Below are positions 7,479 through 16,314 of a stretch of 20,125 bases of DNA, one piece after another (the stretch's first letter is position 1; every line of letters starts with the position of its first letter). The stretch covers positions 540,278-560,402 of the forward strand of contig BFEA01000421.1 of the NCBI GenBank assembly GCA_003427395.1, written 5' to 3'. A program made the position numbers and the translations under genes. The stretch comes from Chara braunii. Lineage: Eukaryota > Streptophyta > Charophyceae > Charales > Characeae. The notes under the pieces were generated by a model that made no database searches, was not told the DNA's origin, and was given only the letters and a program-made list of their open reading frames with translations.

Positions 7479-8978
7479 TCAGGCGAACGTTGTTGCATGG
7501 GAGGAACCGCGACGGCCGATGCAGAATTGTCCAGCATGTTGATGGCGATGTAAGTAGTGGAGATGTTGTTTGTTGTAGAGTGTAGAGGCAGTTGATGTTG
7601 AATTCTCTGTCAATGTCAGCATAAGCGTCGTCTTTTGATGGTGCCACGAGTGTTGGAACTGCCATTTGTTGATGGAGAGGGCTTGAACAATTGCAGATTG
7701 CAGTAGTATAAGGAGGGAGGCGGTGGGGGGTGCAGTTGGAGGTATGAGATGGCACGACGAATGACATTTGCCCTGTATGTAGAGAAGGGGGGGAGGGGTT
7801 GTTGTGCAGCTTGGTGGTGGAAAAGGATGAGCTTGTTGAGGTATTCTCATGTGCGCGGTGCGTGGGGTATTGTATAGATGGCGAATGTATGGTGTGCTAT
7901 GAGCAGTGGCGTGTGTGGGACCCCAAGGTTGGAGAGGACGCCACCATGATGGGTCTGTTTCGTGGACGAAGTGTGGGTGCAAGTACGGGCGTTGTGGTGG
8001 CGGTGATGAATCAATGAAAGAACATGAGCGATGTGCTGCAGAAATACGTTCGTATTGGTACGGGGGGCGTGAAATGGTTGACGATCGAATGTGATTGTAG
8101 TCTTCGTTAAGGATTGTGAGGAGGAATGTCTTGTCTTGAGAGAAGTGTGTGTTGGGGTTGGGAGAAGGAGGTGGACGGTGGGTGAATTGTGTGCGGTTTT
8201 GTTTGTTGAGAGTGAAGTATTCGTAGATGTGAGGCGAATATGCGGCATGGCCAGTGTGTAGAGAATCCTCCCGAAGAATTTGATCAGTGATGCAGTGGAT
8301 ATTGTGGATTGTCACGAATTCTTGCCATTGATCCCATCGGGGAATAGGTATTTGTGCAAGGATGTCGTCATCCAATTCGACGTGCGAGAGGTTAGAAGTT
8401 TGGGGTTGAGTAGATAAAATATCTGAGAATATGGAAATGTGTTGGGTGACATGAGCAGATGCGGTGGATAAGAGTATGAGGGTTGGAGTTGAAACAGGAG
8501 ACTCAGCAGATGCATCGGTGTGTGGTTGATTGGACAACGTGGAGGTTGTAGTGGATGGAAGAAAAAAGGAGAGGGTCATTTCTGGATGAGTGCATGGAAG
8601 GGAAGAGGAGAGGGTTGTTTGTGGATCAGATGCAGCAGTGGCAGATGTTGAGGAGAGGGTCGTTTGTGGATGAGACGGAGCAACAGTGGAAGATGTTGAT
8701 CTTGCTCTCTTGGCGGGAGTTTGTTGTCGGGAATCGGTGTGTGGTTGATTGGACAGTGTGGAGGTTGTAGTGCATGGAAGAGAAGAGGAGAGGGTCGTTT
8801 GTGGATGAGTGCATGAAGGGGAAGACAAGAGGGTCGTATGTGGATTAGATGCAGCATTGGCAGATGTTGAGGAGAGGGTAGTAGTGGAAGATGTCGATCT
8901 TGCTTTCTTGCTGGGAGTTTGTTGCTGGGAAGTACCTGCATGAAGTGAAGTGCCACAAAAGAGAGCAAAAACTGGGAG
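7479..8978 (-). CDS. ~500-codon Ser/Thr/Pro/His-rich open frame continuing the Helitron helicase frame
   Basis: From the codon after the helicase TAA (8979-8981) the same frame is open for about 500 codons, to a stop at 7479. No ATG opens it at the 5' end, so it would need readthrough, splicing or an ancestral sense codon at the TAA. The first ~170 residues are an internal repeat of HPQTTLSSSLPC and TSTLSNQPHTD units, matching the DNA repeat at 8515-8950. The middle is less repetitive and acidic or aromatic in places (ELDDDILAQIPIPRWDQWQ; DPSWWRPLQPWGP). The rest is Thr/Pro/His-rich. I recognise no family; in particular I see no OB-fold features of the RPA-like genes carried by some plant Helitrons. 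The minus strand here is C/A-rich, which lowers stop frequency in all frames, so coding status is uncertain. Confidence 0.4.
   Translation of the reverse strand, partial: LPVFALFCGTSLHAGTSQQQTPSKKARSTSSTTTLSSTSANAASNPHTTLLSSPSCTHPQTTLSSSLPCTTTSTLSNQPHTDSRQQTPAKRARSTSSTVAPSHPQTTLSSTSATAASDPQTTLSSSLPCTHPEMTLSFFLPSTTTSTLSNQPHTDASAESPVSTPTLILLSTASAHVTQHISIFSDILSTQPQTSNLSHVELDDDILAQIPIPRWDQWQEFVTIHNIHCITDQILREDSLHTGHAAYSPHIYEYFTLNKQNRTQFTHRPPPSPNPNTHFSQDKTFLLTILNEDYNHIRSSTISRPPYQYERISAAHRSCSFIDSSPPPQRPYLHPHFVHETDPSWWRPLQPWGPTHATAHSTPYIRHLYNTPRTAHMRIPQQAHPFPPPSCTTTPPPLLYIQGKCHSSCHLIPPTAPPTASLLILLQSAIVQALSINKWQFQHSWHHQKTTLMLTLTENSTSTASTLYNKQHLHYLHRHQHAGQFCIGRRGSSHATTFA
8515..8950. repeat. Higher-order tandem repeat, ~219-bp period with shorter sub-repeats
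   Basis: TCGGTGTGTGGTTGATTGGACA occurs at 8515 and 8734, and the blocks after each copy align. Within the blocks GAGAGGGTCGTTTGTGGATGAG-type units recur several times. The DNA repeat produces the repetitive Ser/Thr/Pro segment of the overlapping minus-strand open frame. Confidence 0.85.
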
Positions 8979-10400
8979 TTAATACATTTTATGACATAAT
9001 TTCTTTGTAGACGACATTTGTTGTTTGAGGGGTGGCAGTGGGGAGCAGGAATCGTATGTGTGTAGGATTGCCAACGCGCGACCCGCAACATAGAGTTGGC
9101 CGTGTGCAAAGGCAGGCTGTTGGAGATCAACACCTGCATGTTTGATCGATTGGCCTTGGGATTTGTTCACAATTATTGCAAATGCGGGGCGGATCGGGAA
9201 TTGACGGCGTTGCCAAGGGAAAGGCGTGGTTTGATCAACAATAGAAAGAAAAATTCGTGGGAGAAGCACGGGGCGAAGAGAAGGAAGTGTGCGAGTGTGG
9301 AGTAGTCTGTTATTTTTTATCGAGTCGACTATGAGACGTGTGTCATTGCATAAACTATTTCGGATTGCAATAGCAGGTGCACCTTTTTTAATGCGTAATA
9401 AGTGTGGTGGCAAGGAAGGGATGTCAATTGTGTTTAGAGTATCAATGGGAATGTCGGGGTATTCTTCGTTTTGGAGAAGTGAATCAGCACTGAGAGATGT
9501 AAGGAAAGGACCAGGAAATTGATCGAGGATGATGGAGTTGATTGCAGATACACTTTTGTTCTTTGGTGATAAGATGAGACGTTCTGCAAGCCATTCAGGG
9601 TTTGTAGAATTGGATTGTAGTTGTGGGAAAGTGCAGGCGATGAGGTCTGTTATTGATCCGTGTAGACATAGGTGAGGTGGAAGGTCAATTGTTGTAGAAT
9701 GTGTTTGAGGCGGGGGTTGCAGTTCTCCATTCCCGAGTGCGAGGAGCCATTGTGCATATTCATGTCCTTCGGGAGTGTCAATTTGAGTCAGGATGCGCAT
9801 GTTTTCAGAAGGACGAAAAATTTGAAAATGCTGCCACAAATATGATGATTTGATGCATGCCTCGACGGTTTGCGCGCGTGTTCCTTTCAGGATGACGGGC
9901 AAAATTTGTCGGAAGTCTCCACCAAGAATCGCGATTTTGCTGCCTAAAAGGAGGATTCGAAGAGCAAATGTCTTGGAGTCTACGGTCGAACACTTCAAAG
10001 TGAAATTTGTGTGTCATAGGTGCCTCATCCCATAGAATAACGGCAGTCATTCGAATGAGATATGCGAGTGCCGATTGTTTCGGTATGTCGAGTGTTGATG
10101 TTGCGCTCGGCTTTAGTGGTGCTTTGAAGCGAGAGTGGTATGTGCGGCCGCCGTTAAGGAGTGTTGCAGCAATGCCGCTTGATGCAACCGCGAGCGCCAC
10201 TTGGTTCTGGTGTTGGACGTGGGCAAGGATTGTGTTGAATAAAAATGTTTTTCTTATGCCGGCCGGAGCATCAACGAAAATGCAAAGGGGTTCGTTGCGA
10301 TCAAGGGCGTTGACAACCCATTGGAAAATCGCATGTTGAGATTGTCGAAGGAGTGACACGTTTATAGAGAGTGTATGCTCGAGATCATCTTGATCGTAGG
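8979..10400 (-). other. RepHel PIF1-family helicase domain, with degenerate Walker A and a frameshift
   Basis: Helicase motifs in order are FVDAPAGIRKTFLF (Walker A region, 10246-10260 for GIRKT), SSGIAATLLNGGRTYHSRFK (motif Ia region), LWDEAPMTH (DEAP box), GGDFRQILPV (~9900-9923), NKSQGQS and HGQLYVAGRA. The expected Walker A is G-T-G-K-T; here Thr is Ile and the next Gly is Arg, each explained by one transition, which should destroy ATP binding. A one-base insertion around 9945-9949 moves the frame just before GGDFRQ. The terminal LYVAGRA is shorter than the usual LYVALSR. The domain ends at TAA 8979. Confidence 0.92.
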
Positions 10401-11004
10401 AGATCTCATCGTCAATAACTCGAGGGATGTTTTGTCTACGCGGTCTTTCAGTGAGATTGTTTGCCACGTCTCGGTTAGCGGGCAATGGAGGCATGATACC
10501 AACATTTTCAAGTGTTTTGCCCTCTTTTTGCAGGCGATTTTCGATATCAAGGAGGAGGCGTGTTTTAAGTAGAGAAGCAGAAACATTAGCACCTTGCAAG
10601 TCGCGGATGAAATCAATTGTCATTTGTTCCAAATGTGTTTCAAATAAGGCATTGGAATCAGCTGGTCCGCAGTGGAGGACAATGTGCACGAAGAGGTCAC
10701 AGACCATAGGTGATGATGAAACAAATATCGCGTCTTGAGGCAATGCGTAAAATTGTGTATTATCATTTAGTAAACCAAGTGTTTGACATGCCAATTGATA
10801 TGTTGGATGAACAACATCGTCAATAGTTCTCAAATGCTCAAAGAATGTAACACCACGTGAATGAGGCGACTGAAGAAGCATACGGAGGTAGAATGTGTCT
10901 CCGGCATTCGGGTGGATGGTGTGTATTCGGCCGATTGTATTCGATGCGCATTGTCGCAGGACCCAACGTTTTTTTGTTTTGTCATATCGAAATCTTCGTA
11001 TCAT

Positions 11005-12567
11005 ATCTTTATATAGTGGTTTGATTTCGTGTGGAAGTTCGAGATTGGCTGCATTCCATTTGAACCAAGCAGTAAGCTCGGTTTCAGGTGCGGGATTTCA
11101 GACGATTTGTTCTGCTCGACGGGGATGGAAGTAAACACGTTGCCGATTTTCCGTATGGACAGGCATAGCTGAAACTGCAGGGTAATGTTAAGAGATAGAG
11201 AAGTCGAAAATTCGCCAGCATGCTTCAGCTGGAGCAATTGATCGCATATCTTTAAAATTCTGAATTTCATCGTTTGCACACGTCATTTCGCTGACCATGA
11301 CACGATCTGGGTCTTTCATAATATAGTCGAACATGTATCGATATGCGGCCGTAGAAGCGGACACCTCAACATTGAGATGACATCAGTATCGAAGGAGGAG
11401 AAAAGAGCAATATGGGACAACCGATGAATTGTTCAGGTTATGGTCATGATGCAGTACAACCTGGCCGCCATGTTCAGGTGAACGGCGTCGATAAATTGGG
11501 TATCCTGTATCTTCATCCCATGAAGTCTGTTCAAAGAAATCTTTCGGGAAATGGTGTGTACAGCGATCATCTCGCATACACGGGGCTTGCATATTGTGTA
11601 TACCGCATGGATTGTGGATCATGTGTGCTAACACCAGTTCGTGAAAAATTGGATTTGCAGGAACTTCCGCGGAAATAGAATCAATTTGTTCATGTGTAGT
11701 AATTTTATGTGGCTCCGTGAATGTGATGACTAAATGAGTGTGTGACAGACCTCGTTTTTGGAATTCAATAACATATATGTATGCAGTTGTGGGACCGAAG
11801 ATGTGTGTGTTATGTATGTCATGAATGAGTTGGTGCAAGTAACCTTTGAAAACACGTGCCAAGAGGTCGGGTCTATCAGATGGTTGCTGGTTCGGGAACA
11901 GATGATTTTGTATTCCGGGCCAGTGTGAGCTACATGTGATTGTGATGAAGAGATCCGGTGGTCCAAATTCTTGGATTGCAGCCATAGAGTCTTGGTAACG
12001 ACGATGCATATCACGCGGTCCGCCTGTGAAGGTTGCAAGAAGAATTATTCGTTGGCCGAAATTTTGTGCATTGTCGTATTGCATAAAGTGGTCGTGTAGA
12101 TTTTGATAAAGGTCAACACGAATTTCTGTTTGATGGAGGTGATTGTATAGCAAACGACCGTTCTCAAGTTTTGCAAAGGTCATGCAAATGTATTCTTGGA
12201 AGAGACGTGAAGCAAGGAATAGTGTTGGCCGTTTAACCTTACGGGTATTGAGATGAAACGCATAGAATTCGCAAGCTGTGACAGAAGGATTCTCGGGGTT
12301 GTCCGTGCCCGGGCTCCATCCATCTTCACCTGAGGGAAAGAGGAGAACATAGTGTAATGGATCAAACGCACGATTTGTTTCAGCAATAGGCAAAATACCA
12401 CCGCCACGGTGGTGTATAACAATTTCTCGGGTCGAAGGTGTATCAGTCATCAATAAACATAACTTGTGCAGACTTTGCGGTCTATTATAACGTCGATCGT
12501 GTTCGTCAACAGGCCGGGCATCAAGATTGATTACAATATGACGTTCTTGGATCATTTCTTCAGGCAT
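11005..12567 (-). other. RepHel Rep domain (HUH endonuclease)
   Basis: Clear family signatures include DMHRRYQDSMAAIQEFGPPD, LFITITCSSHWPGI, DRPDLLARVFKGYL, IEFQKRGLSHTH with the HUH metal-binding pair at 11734-11742, MIHNPCG, PCMRDDRCTHHFPK and YPIYRRR. The nuclease tyrosines appear as YMFDY (11323-11337) with the usual spacing. All visible catalytic residues are present. Stops at 11383, 11188 and 11098 would remove the tyrosines from any product made from this copy. In all cases the surrounding frame continues with recognisable sequence. Confidence 0.92.
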
Positions 12568-12630
12568 TTCAAAAACGGTGATAAATTCTCGTACCCAACG
12601 GTTACATGAGCGCAGTAGGTGATGGAGCGT

Positions 12631-13296
12631 TCAGAGGAGGTTTTTGATTTGAGCAACAGTGGACAGTGACATATCAGGTGGCAGTTCGAATCTTGCGAGC
12701 CGGACAATTGTTGCATCGTTATCGTCCAAAGGATCATAGATGTACAATGGCGCAAATGCCGGTTGCTGATTCAGGTCTGGCAAGAGCGGTCCAAAATTTT
12801 GATGGAGGTGGCCAACAATTCTTAGCATGCCAGGCCAAGGCCCGTGTGGAGGATGTGTTTCTCGGACGATTTGTGAGGCTAGTGCAAGTGCATTGTTAAA
12901 CTGCCGTGCACGAGAGCGCAGAAGGCGACCCTGGCGATTATCTGACTGCCAAAGATGAAGAATTTCATGTGCAGGTATCTCTTGTGGAGGAGATTGCCAC
13001 AGAGGAGGGTGAACAGCTCCACGACGACAACAGAGTGTACTCCATCCGTGCTCATGTGGCCATTTTTCAGCATTGCAGTGAGTGCAAGGGGTGCGATCGC
13101 TGAGGGAGACAACATCGACGGATGTGTTGTGGAGAATAAGTATAGTTGTGTAAAGCCGCACAACATTCACACGGGGTGAAATTCTGTGAACATGGCTCTG
13201 TCTACGATCGTGCTCGTGGCGAGCATGCTGGATATGGAATCGGGAAGGGTCACCTGAGCAATGAGATTGAGAGCAAGAAACATGGCAAGGGGACAA
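12631..13296 (-). other. RepHel N-terminal region with Cys/His zinc-finger-like motif
   Basis: This is the first ~220 codons of RepHel. CTHCNAEKWPHEHGWSTLCC has the Cys-x2-Cys and downstream Cys-Cys pattern typical of plant Helitron N termini. It is followed by the conserved FNNALALASQI stretch, HLHQNFGPLLP and LYIYDPLDDN, which plant RepHel proteins carry just before the Rep domain. A TGA at 12631 interrupts the frame, most simply a decayed CGA. The frame resumes at once with LRSCNRWVREFITVFE. A possible 3' splice site (TTGCTCAG followed by GTG, around 13253-13258) lies near the 5' limit of the open frame. Confidence 0.85.
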
Positions 13297-13459
13297 AAGG
13301 GAGACAACAGTTAACTTTCAGAGCGTGGAAATAGAGAGAAGTTGAATGAAAGATGAGATTGTTGACATAAACATACTCCATTGCGCAACGGAAAGAATTG
13401 ACAAAAGAGAAGTCATTGAACATGGGGAGGCAAATGACCAAGTTTTATTTATGAACACA

Positions 13460-13735
13460 AATTTTAAACATAGTCTTCAGATCACACTCAGAATTGTCTG
13501 AGACTTTTTTTTTTTTCTGTTTTTTTGTTAACAGATTTTGGTTGGTTTTCCATTTTGCGAACAATACGTGCTCTGTCTGCGTTCCTTCTGTCTCAAACAC
13601 CGCCATCCCAACTCTAATTTTCAATGCACTCTTGAGATGACACTCAGAGTCGTCCGACACTTTTTTTCCTTTTACTTGCTCTGTCGCTGTTCCTTTTATC
13701 TCAAATACCAATCATACTGATATTCCCCTCTGTTT
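13460..13735. repeat. Degenerate tandem repeat, ~156-bp period
   Basis: AATTTTAAACATAGTCTTCAG...CACTCAGA (13460) is echoed at 13616 by AATTTTCAATGCACTCTTGAG...CACTCAGA. Each is followed by a T-tract, TGCTCTGTC and TCTCAAA. A weaker third relative may begin near 13770. Confidence 0.7.
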
Positions 13736-14146
13736 TTTGTTTTGTCTTGATTCCGGTTCCAAAGAAGACATCAATCGACTCTTCGTATCACGCTTAGTAG
13801 ATTGTCGTTCGTTTTCCATTCTTGTTTTTTTTTTCCAATCTCGGTATTCTCTGTTGGCGTCTGCATATCCAGACTTTGGTCATTTCCCTCCCTCGTCTTC
13901 CTCTTGTGCATTCGGGTTATACTTGGCTTACTTTCTCCTTCTCCTCCTGCTGTCCACGTGGGATCCTGATTGTGTTGTTTTCTTGTTCGTTCTTCGGAGC
14001 ATTGCTCCCCTGGGTATTCTGTGTTGTCGGCTTCATATGCTCCCCAGCTATGTGCAAGTGGGTTTATATGACACATGGGGGCGCGGGCAGCTGCAGGTCA
14101 ATGCACATCTCCATTGTTAGCAGCGAGTTGCTCTCGTATTATGTGA

Positions 14147-14148
<2 letters not shown>
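13736..14148. other. Pyrimidine-rich non-coding stretch in the Helitron 5' region
   Basis: This is T/C-rich sequence upstream of the Rep gene. Open frames are present but hydrophobic-rich and compositional, with no motif I recognise. A promoter or leader intron of RepHel would be expected somewhere in this 3-kb interval, but no element can be fixed from sequence alone. Confidence 0.5.

Positions 14149-14200
<52 letters not shown>
14149..14200. repeat. (AT)n microsatellite
   Basis: About 26 AT units without interruption, followed by TTTTAATTCC. Confidence 0.97.
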
Positions 14201-14203
<3 letters not shown>

Positions 14204-14227
14204 AATTCCTAAATTCTTATCGTCACT

Positions 14228-14730
14228 TAAAAAAAAAAAAAACGGTAAGATGGGCGGGATGGCAAATTCAGAAATTCTAATCAACACTTCGATAAGGCAG
14301 GCCTCAGCGATTCAAACATTTAACATGCATAAATGGAGAAATGATGAACATTTGTATCACGATCACGATTGTGCTCCCCATCCCCATTTCACTCCCCAGA
14401 TCCTGATTGTGTTCGTTCCCGACATGCACATCCTGCGGTTAGTCCTCCTCCCACCGCTTGCTCATTCCCGAGGGAATGAAACATCAGATTGGCACCATGC
14501 CAAATTGGGAAATTTTAACTGGCACACAGTCACTTTGAAAAAAAAAAAAGACAAAAAAAAAAATCGGTCCTCCTCCCCCCGCTTGCTCATTCCCGAAGGA
14601 ACGAAACATCAGATTGGCACCATGGCAAATTGCGAAATTTTAACAGGCACATACTCACTTTGAAAAAAAAAAAAGACAAAAAAAAAAATCGTCAGATTGG
14701 TGAGATGGCAATTCGAAGATTGATTAGCCT
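14228..14730. repeat. Tandem repeat, 125-bp period, two good copies and two degenerate ones
   Basis: Units begin GTCCTCCTCCC at 14442 and 14567 and are very similar. Both end in the same A12-GAC-A11 string. A truncated third copy (TCAGATTGGTGAGATGGCAATT) starts near 14692. An older one (AAGATGGGCGGGATGGCAAATT), also preceded by an A-tract, lies at ~14228-14300. Confidence 0.9.
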
Positions 14731-14811
14731 GCTCCCCTGCCGAACGACGACATGCATAAATCAAAAAATTATCCAGACCATCGATCGAAATACCCTTTCT
14801 CTCTCTTTCTT

Positions 14812-14817
<6 letters not shown>

Positions 14818-14868
<51 letters not shown>

Positions 14869-14892
14869 GTCTCTCTCTCTCTCCCTCTCTCC
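14818..14892. repeat. (CT)n microsatellite
   Basis: CT repeat with one GTTTGT interruption near 14865. It sits at the start of a ~228-bp duplicated block. Confidence 0.95.
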
Positions 14893-15029
14893 CCCCGAGT
14901 CACTGTATATTTCCATGCTCTGGTGGTAGATTTTTTAGATTTTGTTCATCCTATCGATAGAACTATTCTCTCTCTGTCTCTTTCTCTCAGTGTCTTTTCT
15001 CTGTCTCCGTGTCTGTTTGTCTGTCTGTT

Positions 15030-15108
<79 letters not shown>

Positions 15109-15195
15109 CGCGCGCGCGCGCCCCGAGTCGCTGTATATTTCCATGCTCCAGCCGTAGATTCGTTAGATTTCGATCATTCTATCGATGAAACTACC
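14893..15195. repeat. Tandem duplication, 228-bp spacing, containing (CT)n
   Basis: CCCCGAGTCACTGTATATTT (14893) recurs as CCCCGAGTCGCTGTATATTT (15121). In both places it is followed by CCATGCTC, a GTAGATT/TAGATTT segment, TATCGATAGAACTA or TATCGATGAAACTA, and then CTCTCT. Each copy is therefore a short unique core plus a CT run. Confidence 0.88.
15033..15120. repeat. Compound (CT)30-(CG)14 microsatellite
   Basis: CT units from 15033 to 15092 pass directly into 14 uninterrupted CG units (15093-15120). Long pure CG runs are rare in plant DNA because methylated CpG decays. Confidence 0.96.
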
Positions 15196-15206
15196 TTCTC
15201 TCTCTT

Positions 15207-15234
<28 letters not shown>
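15196..15234. repeat. (CT)n-(CA)n microsatellite
   Basis: A CT run passes into about six CA units just after the second 228-bp block. Confidence 0.9.
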
Positions 15235-15237
<3 letters not shown>

Positions 15238-15360
15238 TAGACGCGTGAGGCCATTTTTTTTGGGACACGATCACGAACATTAGCACATGGAGGGCAGTCA
15301 GAGAGCGCGGGGGAGAAAAAGAAAGATAAAACGTACCTCGGTCCGCCATCTCCTCTGAAT

Positions 15361-15605
15361 GCTCTCGTGACGATCTCTGTCACGCACTTTCTCCACGTCG
15401 TGCCCTGTCCTGCTCGGATTTGTCCCCTTCTCTCGTCGTGACGATCTCTGTCAGCTCCCTTCCTGTCCACCGTTCCCCACGTCCCGCTCTATCCACAAAC
15501 GTTTCCCGACAACCGTCTCTTGTCGTGACCGTCTCTATCACCTCCATCCCTGTCCCTCGTCGCCCATGTCGTGTCCTCTCCGCAAACATTTCTCTCGTCG
15601 TCGAC
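15361..15605. repeat. Degenerate minisatellite, 72-87-bp spacing, three to four copies
   Basis: TCGTGACGATCTCTGTCA at 15364 recurs at 15436 and, with changes, at 15523 (TCGTGACCGTCTCTATCA). A weaker relative lies near 15593. The intervening sequence is C/T-rich and partly alignable. Confidence 0.78.
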
Positions 15606-15637
15606 TGATCACCTGCTCGGATCTGTCGCCGCAACGG

Positions 15638-15639
<2 letters not shown>

Positions 15640-15693
<54 letters not shown>
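15640..15693. repeat. (CT)n microsatellite
   Basis: About 27 CT units, followed by CGCACGTG. Confidence 0.95.
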
Positions 15694-15697
<4 letters not shown>

Positions 15698-15940
15698 CGT
15701 GTTGAAGTCGTAATGTATATATGTTGTCAAACGATCGTCGTATCTCTCTCTCTCTCACACAACACAAGTCACTATGAAAGCGATGGGTTCATCACACGCG
15801 TCGAAAGGCAAAAAAAGAAGTGTTGTCGTATGCTCCCGAACTATCCCCTTCTGCGTGTGTCCGAACAGGGAAGCTGCTGATGCGTCTCGAAAAAAACAAC
15901 TCGCGATGTCACAAAAACCGAAAATAGCAATGTATCTTCC

Positions 15941-16207
15941 CGGCTTCGCGAGATGGATTCGGATCCGAAAAAACCGACTCACGACCATTCTGGAAAAAAG
16001 ACCGACTGACGGATCGCAAAGCAAAAAACTGGCAATGTATCTAGTTCCATTCTCGGGCCCGAGGTCCCCCTTCCCGGCTTCGCGCGATGGATTCGGATCC
16101 GAAGAAACCGACTCACGACCCTTCTGGAAAAAAGACCGACCGACGGGTCACAAAGAAAAAAACTGGCAATGTATCTAGTCTCATTCTCGGGCCCGAGGTC
16201 CCCCCTT
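15941..16207. repeat. Two-copy tandem repeat, 134-bp period, near the Helitron 5' end
   Basis: CGGCTTCGCGAGATGGATTC (15941) repeats as CGGCTTCGCGCGATGGATTC at 16075. Both units contain GGATCCGAA, GACCGAC and TGGCAATGTATCTAGT, and end in TCTCGGGCCCGAGGTCCCC. A degenerate earlier unit (GCAATGTATCTT) lies just upstream. The second unit ends about 140 bp from the Helitron terminus. Confidence 0.93.
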
Positions 16208-16314
16208 TTCACCACGGCCGCTTCCCAACACTGGTGCGCCGTCGGTTCCCCTTTGCCCACTGCCCGACTACGGTCCCGCGCGGTGGCGGCCGGTTTCTGT
16301 TGGGCCCCACGCAA

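Larger units (their letters stand above)
8979..13296 (-). pseudogene. Helitron Rep-helicase (RepHel) pseudogene
   Basis: RepHel nicks and rejoins DNA through a two-tyrosine HUH nuclease (Rep) and unwinds it with a PIF1-family helicase during rolling-circle transposition. The single frame covers ~1440 codons, the usual plant RepHel length. Order: zinc-finger-like N terminus (13070-12980), Helitron-like N domain and HUH site (HTH, 11734-11742), two-tyrosine motif YMFDY (11323-11337), helicase Walker A region (10246-10260), DEAP box (10018-10029), GGDFRQ (~9907-9923), and the SQGQS and HGQLYVA motifs (~9150, ~9100). In-frame stops are TGA 12631, TGA 11383, TAA 11188 and TGA 11098. One extra base near 9945-9949 shifts the frame before GGDFRQ. 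No ATG is present near the N terminus, so the true start is probably in an upstream exon. Confidence 0.93.

Noticed and set aside
7210-7585. Cys/Ser/Leu-rich plus-strand open frames
   Set aside because: They overlap the 123-bp tandem repeat and T/C-rich sequence on the non-coding strand of the Helitron; no motif is present.
9096-10738. Plus-strand open frames across the helicase region
   Set aside because: They are antisense shadows of the RepHel gene, which has clear motifs on the minus strand.
14752-15240. Open frames on both strands with long Ser-Leu or Arg-Glu runs
   Set aside because: They are direct translations of (CT)n/(GA)n microsatellites, not genes.
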